A DNA stretch of 64,000 nucleotides from CAZNOG01 sp964574635 (lineage in GTDB: Bacteria > Bacteroidota > Bacteroidia > Flavobacteriales_D > Cryomorphaceae), in assembly GCA_964574635.1 (NCBI GenBank), contig CAZNOG010000003.1:62001-126000 (forward strand), written 5' to 3'. The notes beneath the pieces were generated by a model. The model had not been told where the DNA came from. It did not search any database and worked only from the letters and a program-made list of their open reading frames with translations. How positions within the stretch are numbered: position 1 is the first letter of the stretch; every line of letters begins with the position of its first letter. Made by a program: the position numbers and the translations under genes. Below are positions 61,567 to 64,000 of the stretch, piece by piece.

Positions 61567-62089
61567 CCTGCGCGCAGTCGCCCTTTTGATCGCCGTGGCA
61601 CTGCAGGTTTCCTGTGGCACGGAAGAGCGGGCGGCCATCCGTTTCGTAGCCGATTTGGCGGGCGATGATTCCACGGCCTTGTTCCGGGGCCACGACATGG
61701 GCGACGACCCTCTTTCCGTGAGAAACACGGAGTCCTGGACCTCCACTTTCGATACCGATACCGTGATGGAATACGTGTATTCCCTCGAATTGGACTCTTC
61801 GGCGGTGGAGATCGTATCGTACTACACCTTCGACGATTTCGGGTTGTTCGAAATGCAGTTCGACCTCTTCCCCACCCACGTGGGAGCGGTGGACCGCATT
61901 CGTCCGGAACTCGCCGATTACCTGACCGAGCGATTCGGCCGCGCCGATTCCCTGGGCATTTCCATGAGATGGACCACCGCGGGCCCGTCCAATTCCACCG
62001 TAGAGATTATCCTGTCCGACGAAACCGCCGATTTCGGCCGGCCATTCCTCAGTTTGAACTTTTATGAATCCATCGGTGAAGAAATCTGA
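61535..62089 (+). CDS. hypothetical lipoprotein
   Basis: This 184-residue protein (182 from ATG 61541) has a signal sequence ending LQVSC (Cys near 27), so it is a probable lipoprotein. The mature part is acidic, with beta-strand character (DTVMEYVYSLELDSSAVEIVSYYTFDDFGLFEMQFDLFP). I recognise no family. It overlaps the exonuclease gene by 32 bp and the ABC transporter gene by 26 bp, which is unusually long overlap at both ends but leaves both frames intact. Confidence 0.65.
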   Translation: MAMNTSNTWIDLRAVALLIAVALQVSCGTEERAAIRFVADLAGDDSTALFRGHDMGDDPLSVRNTESWTSTFDTDTVMEYVYSLELDSSAVEIVSYYTFDDFGLFEMQFDLFPTHVGAVDRIRPELADYLTERFGRADSLGISMRWTTAGPSNSTVEIILSDETADFGRPFLSLNFYESIGEEI

Positions 62090-63776
62090 CGAAGCCCTGC
62101 TGGATATCCGAGGATTGTCCATCGGTTTTCCCGGCCCCGACGGGGTGGTGCCCGTATTGGAAGACGTAAGCCTTAGCGTGGATCGTGGAGAGACCTTGGG
62201 CATCGTCGGCGAATCCGGATCGGGAAAGAGTCTCACATCCCTGGCCGTGATGGGCCTCCTGCCCGAAAACGCTCACATATTGGCCGGGATGGGAAGTTTT
62301 CGACCGGGAAACCGCACCGTACAATTGTTCGACGGCAAACCCGAAGAGGTGCGCAGACTCCGGGGAAAACACATGGCCATGATCTTTCAGGAGCCGATGA
62401 CTTCTCTGAACCCGGTGCAAACTTGCGGGGCCCAGGTGATGGAAATGATTCGGTTTCATCAAAAGGGCGGAAAACGGGTGAGCAAGGAACGCACGCTGGA
62501 ACTGTTCAAAGAGGTGGAACTTCCCCGCCCGGAAGAGATTTTCAAAAGCTATCCCCATCAAATTTCCGGCGGTCAAAAACAGCGGGTGATGATCGCCATG
62601 GCCCTGAGTTGCCAACCTGACTTGATCATCGCCGATGAACCCACCACGGCATTGGACGTGACGGTGCAAAAGAGGATTTTGTCCATCCTCAAGCGCATGT
62701 GCGAGAAGAACGGCACGGGATTGATCTTCATAACCCACGATCTGGGAGTGGTGTCGAAAATGGCGGATCGGGTAATGGTCATGTATAGAGGCCGTGTGAT
62801 CGAAACGGGAAAGACTCGATCGGTGCTTACCCACCCACAAAAACAATACACCAAAGCGCTCTTGGCCTGTAGACCCCGCCCGGGCCACAACCCGCGGAGG
62901 CTGCCGACGGTCGCCGACTTCGACGAAGAAATGGCTCCGGAACCTACGACCCGGGAAACGTCCGCCGACCACGGGGTAGGGGCTGCAACCGAACTTCTTC
63001 GTGTGGACGGCTTGTCGGTGTGGTATGAGGCGGGCGGAAACCGCTGGGGCAAACCGTCGGGCTACGTAAAAGCCGTGGACGACGTGAGCTTCTCGGTGTT
63101 CCGGGGCGAAACTTTGGGCCTCGTGGGCGAGTCGGGGTGCGGCAAAACCACCCTCGGACGCACACTGCTGCGGTTGATTACGCCCAATCGCGGACAAGTG
63201 CTCTACGACGGATTGTCGCTATTCGACCTTTCGGCCCGGAGCATGATCCCGATCAGGCGGCGCATTCAACTGGTTTTTCAGGATCCGTACGGTTCCTTGA
63301 ATCCGGGCATGACGGTGGGTGACACTTTGCTCGAACCTTTGTACGTGCACAAACTGTACAAACCCGGCGCCGAAAGGCGGGCGAAAGTGCGGGACATCCT
63401 CTCGAAAGTGGGTTTGCCCGAAACGGCCATCGACAAGTATCCCCACGAATTTTCCGGCGGTCAGCGCCAACGCATCTGCATCGCCCGTGCCTTGATTCTC
63501 AATCCCGAATTCGTTGTATGCGACGAATCGGTTTCAGCTTTGGACGTATCCGTGCAGGCACAGGTGCTGAACTTGTTGAACGATTTGAAAGAGGAATTCG
63601 GTCTGACCTACATCTTCATCTCCCACGATTTGTCGGTTGTGAAATACATGTCGGATCGAATCATGGTTATGCGCCGGGGCAAAATCGAGGAAATAGGCGA
63701 TGCCGCCGACGTTTATGCCCGCCCCAAAAGTGCTTACACCCGCGAATTGATCTCGGCCATTCCCGTACTCGAATAG
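62064..63776 (+). CDS. peptide/nickel-type ABC transporter ATP-binding protein, fused double ATPase (DppD-DppF type)
   Basis: The 570-residue protein joins two complete ABC ATPase domains. Domain 1 has Walker A GESGSGKS (49-56), signature SGGQKQR and Walker B LIIADEPTT. Domain 2 has Walker A GESGCGKT (about 353-360), signature SGGQRQR and Walker B EFVVCDESVS; here the residue after the catalytic-position Glu is Ser, as in Dpp/Opp proteins. Each ATPase is followed by a short oligopeptide-transporter C-terminal segment (HPQKQYTKALL, RPKSAYTRELI). It energises uptake of di- or oligopeptides; the permeases and binding protein are not seen here. The start overlaps the upstream lipoprotein gene by 26 bp. 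Confidence 0.93.
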   Translation: MNPSVKKSDEALLDIRGLSIGFPGPDGVVPVLEDVSLSVDRGETLGIVGESGSGKSLTSLAVMGLLPENAHILAGMGSFRPGNRTVQLFDGKPEEVRRLRGKHMAMIFQEPMTSLNPVQTCGAQVMEMIRFHQKGGKRVSKERTLELFKEVELPRPEEIFKSYPHQISGGQKQRVMIAMALSCQPDLIIADEPTTALDVTVQKRILSILKRMCEKNGTGLIFITHDLGVVSKMADRVMVMYRGRVIETGKTRSVLTHPQKQYTKALLACRPRPGHNPRRLPTVADFDEEMAPEPTTRETSADHGVGAATELLRVDGLSVWYEAGGNRWGKPSGYVKAVDDVSFSVFRGETLGLVGESGCGKTTLGRTLLRLITPNRGQVLYDGLSLFDLSARSMIPIRRRIQLVFQDPYGSLNPGMTVGDTLLEPLYVHKLYKPGAERRAKVRDILSKVGLPETAIDKYPHEFSGGQRQRICIARALILNPEFVVCDESVSALDVSVQAQVLNLLNDLKEEFGLTYIFISHDLSVVKYMSDRIMVMRRGKIEEIGDAADVYARPKSAYTRELISAIPVLE

Positions 63777-63845
63777 CCGAAATCGGTTTTCGTTTTTCGT
63801 TTTTGGGCGCGCTCCGGCAGAACTCGCGCAAGTCCCGCCATACTC

Positions 63846-63875
63846 TTGGTTTTACGTCCGATACATTTACATTTG
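63846..63875 (+). promoter_or_regulatory. promoter (-33 TTG, -7 TACATTTG) of the truncated last gene
   Basis: TTG at 63846-63848, 19-bp spacer and TACATTTG at 63868-63875. This is the best match in the window to the full Bacteroidota consensus. Confidence 0.7.
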
Positions 63876-63879
63876 GCCC

Positions 63880-64000
63880 GTGGTTAATATCAGAGGTGCA
63901 AAAGTCTTGCCCATGGCCCTTGGATTACTCGCGGGCATGGCGCTCGTCGCCATACCCGTGTTGGGATGGGATTTTCGATATTTTCCCGGCGATTTGGGCG
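63880..64000 (+). CDS. partial hypothetical membrane protein, cut by the window end
   Basis: From GTG 63880, or ATG 63913, the frame stays open to the last base. The sequence after the ATG (MALGLLAGMALVAIPVLGWDF) is a membrane helix or signal anchor. The promoter immediately upstream places transcription start near 63880, which favours the ATG. Too little is present to name a family. Confidence 0.5.
   Translation, partial: MVNIRGAKVLPMALGLLAGMALVAIPVLGWDFRYFPGDLG

Noticed and set aside
62827..62850. Another copy of the dispersed GGTTTTTGTGGGTG repeat in the ABC transporter gene
   Set aside because: Only part of the core matches, and it encodes the conserved HPQKQYT segment, so coding constraint explains it.

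Overview
The window looks like a chromosomal scaffold from a member of Bacteroidota, most likely a Flavobacteriia-type lineage with a fairly high G+C content. The evidence is a PorZ-like type IX secretion protein with a C-terminal T9SS-like domain, several families largely confined to this phylum (DUF4292, DUF4837, DUF4175, IPExxxVDY, a Bacteroidota-type tyrosine integrase), many SpII lipoproteins, and a repeated -7 promoter motif TAnnTTTG in place of sigma70-like boxes. A run of 100 N at 20249-20348 is a scaffold gap.

Layout. 26-9553 (+) is an envelope and housekeeping run: sugar nucleotidyltransferase, TPR lipoprotein, DUF4292 lipoprotein, EnvC-like factor, TatA, GatA, LysM lytic transglycosylase and DUF4837 lipoprotein. 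14855-9671 (-) carries porZ, recO and ptrB. 14993-15066 is tRNA-Arg(UCG), the integration site of a compact mobile element at 15053-19839. That element has 16-bp att repeats, a tyrosine integrase, an excisionase-like HTH protein, a phage/plasmid-type replication protein, two unknown proteins and paired 24-bp internal repeats. 20029-20482 is a 153-bp tandem duplication next to tRNA-Cys that contains the gap. 20795-22683 (-) is gltX-folB.

23075-34436 (+) holds an rRNA methyltransferase, DUF4175, an RsbW-like ATPase, ybeY, mnmG, a methyltransferase, an ALDH7-type dehydrogenase and a TlpA-like lipoprotein. Two parS-like palindromes lie just after mnmG and inside the next gene. 39257-34458 (-) has a K+/H+ antiporter, a CNNM/CBS protein, rpiB and an M28 peptidase. 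40042-50568 is rich in signalling: a MORN-repeat protein, a three-PAS histidine kinase with a LytTR regulator, RNase R (-), and a YfiR/TPR/SpoIIE-phosphatase operon. 50673-58594 holds a universal stress protein, tRNA-Asn, a PfkB kinase, purN-rnhA, acpP-fabF-rnc, IPExxxVDY and pyk. The end holds pheS, small lipoproteins, a DEDDy exonuclease, a double-ATPase peptide ABC transporter subunit and a partial gene cut by the window edge.

Most genes are core cellular functions arranged in tightly overlapping operons (ATGA, TTGA and GTGA junctions). The least explained parts are the tRNA-Arg element with its putative replication hairpin and operator; a family of three GC-rich hairpin elements in gene-free gaps (20583, 22851, 54040); a dispersed repeat of about 27 bp in at least six intergenic spots; and the parS pair.
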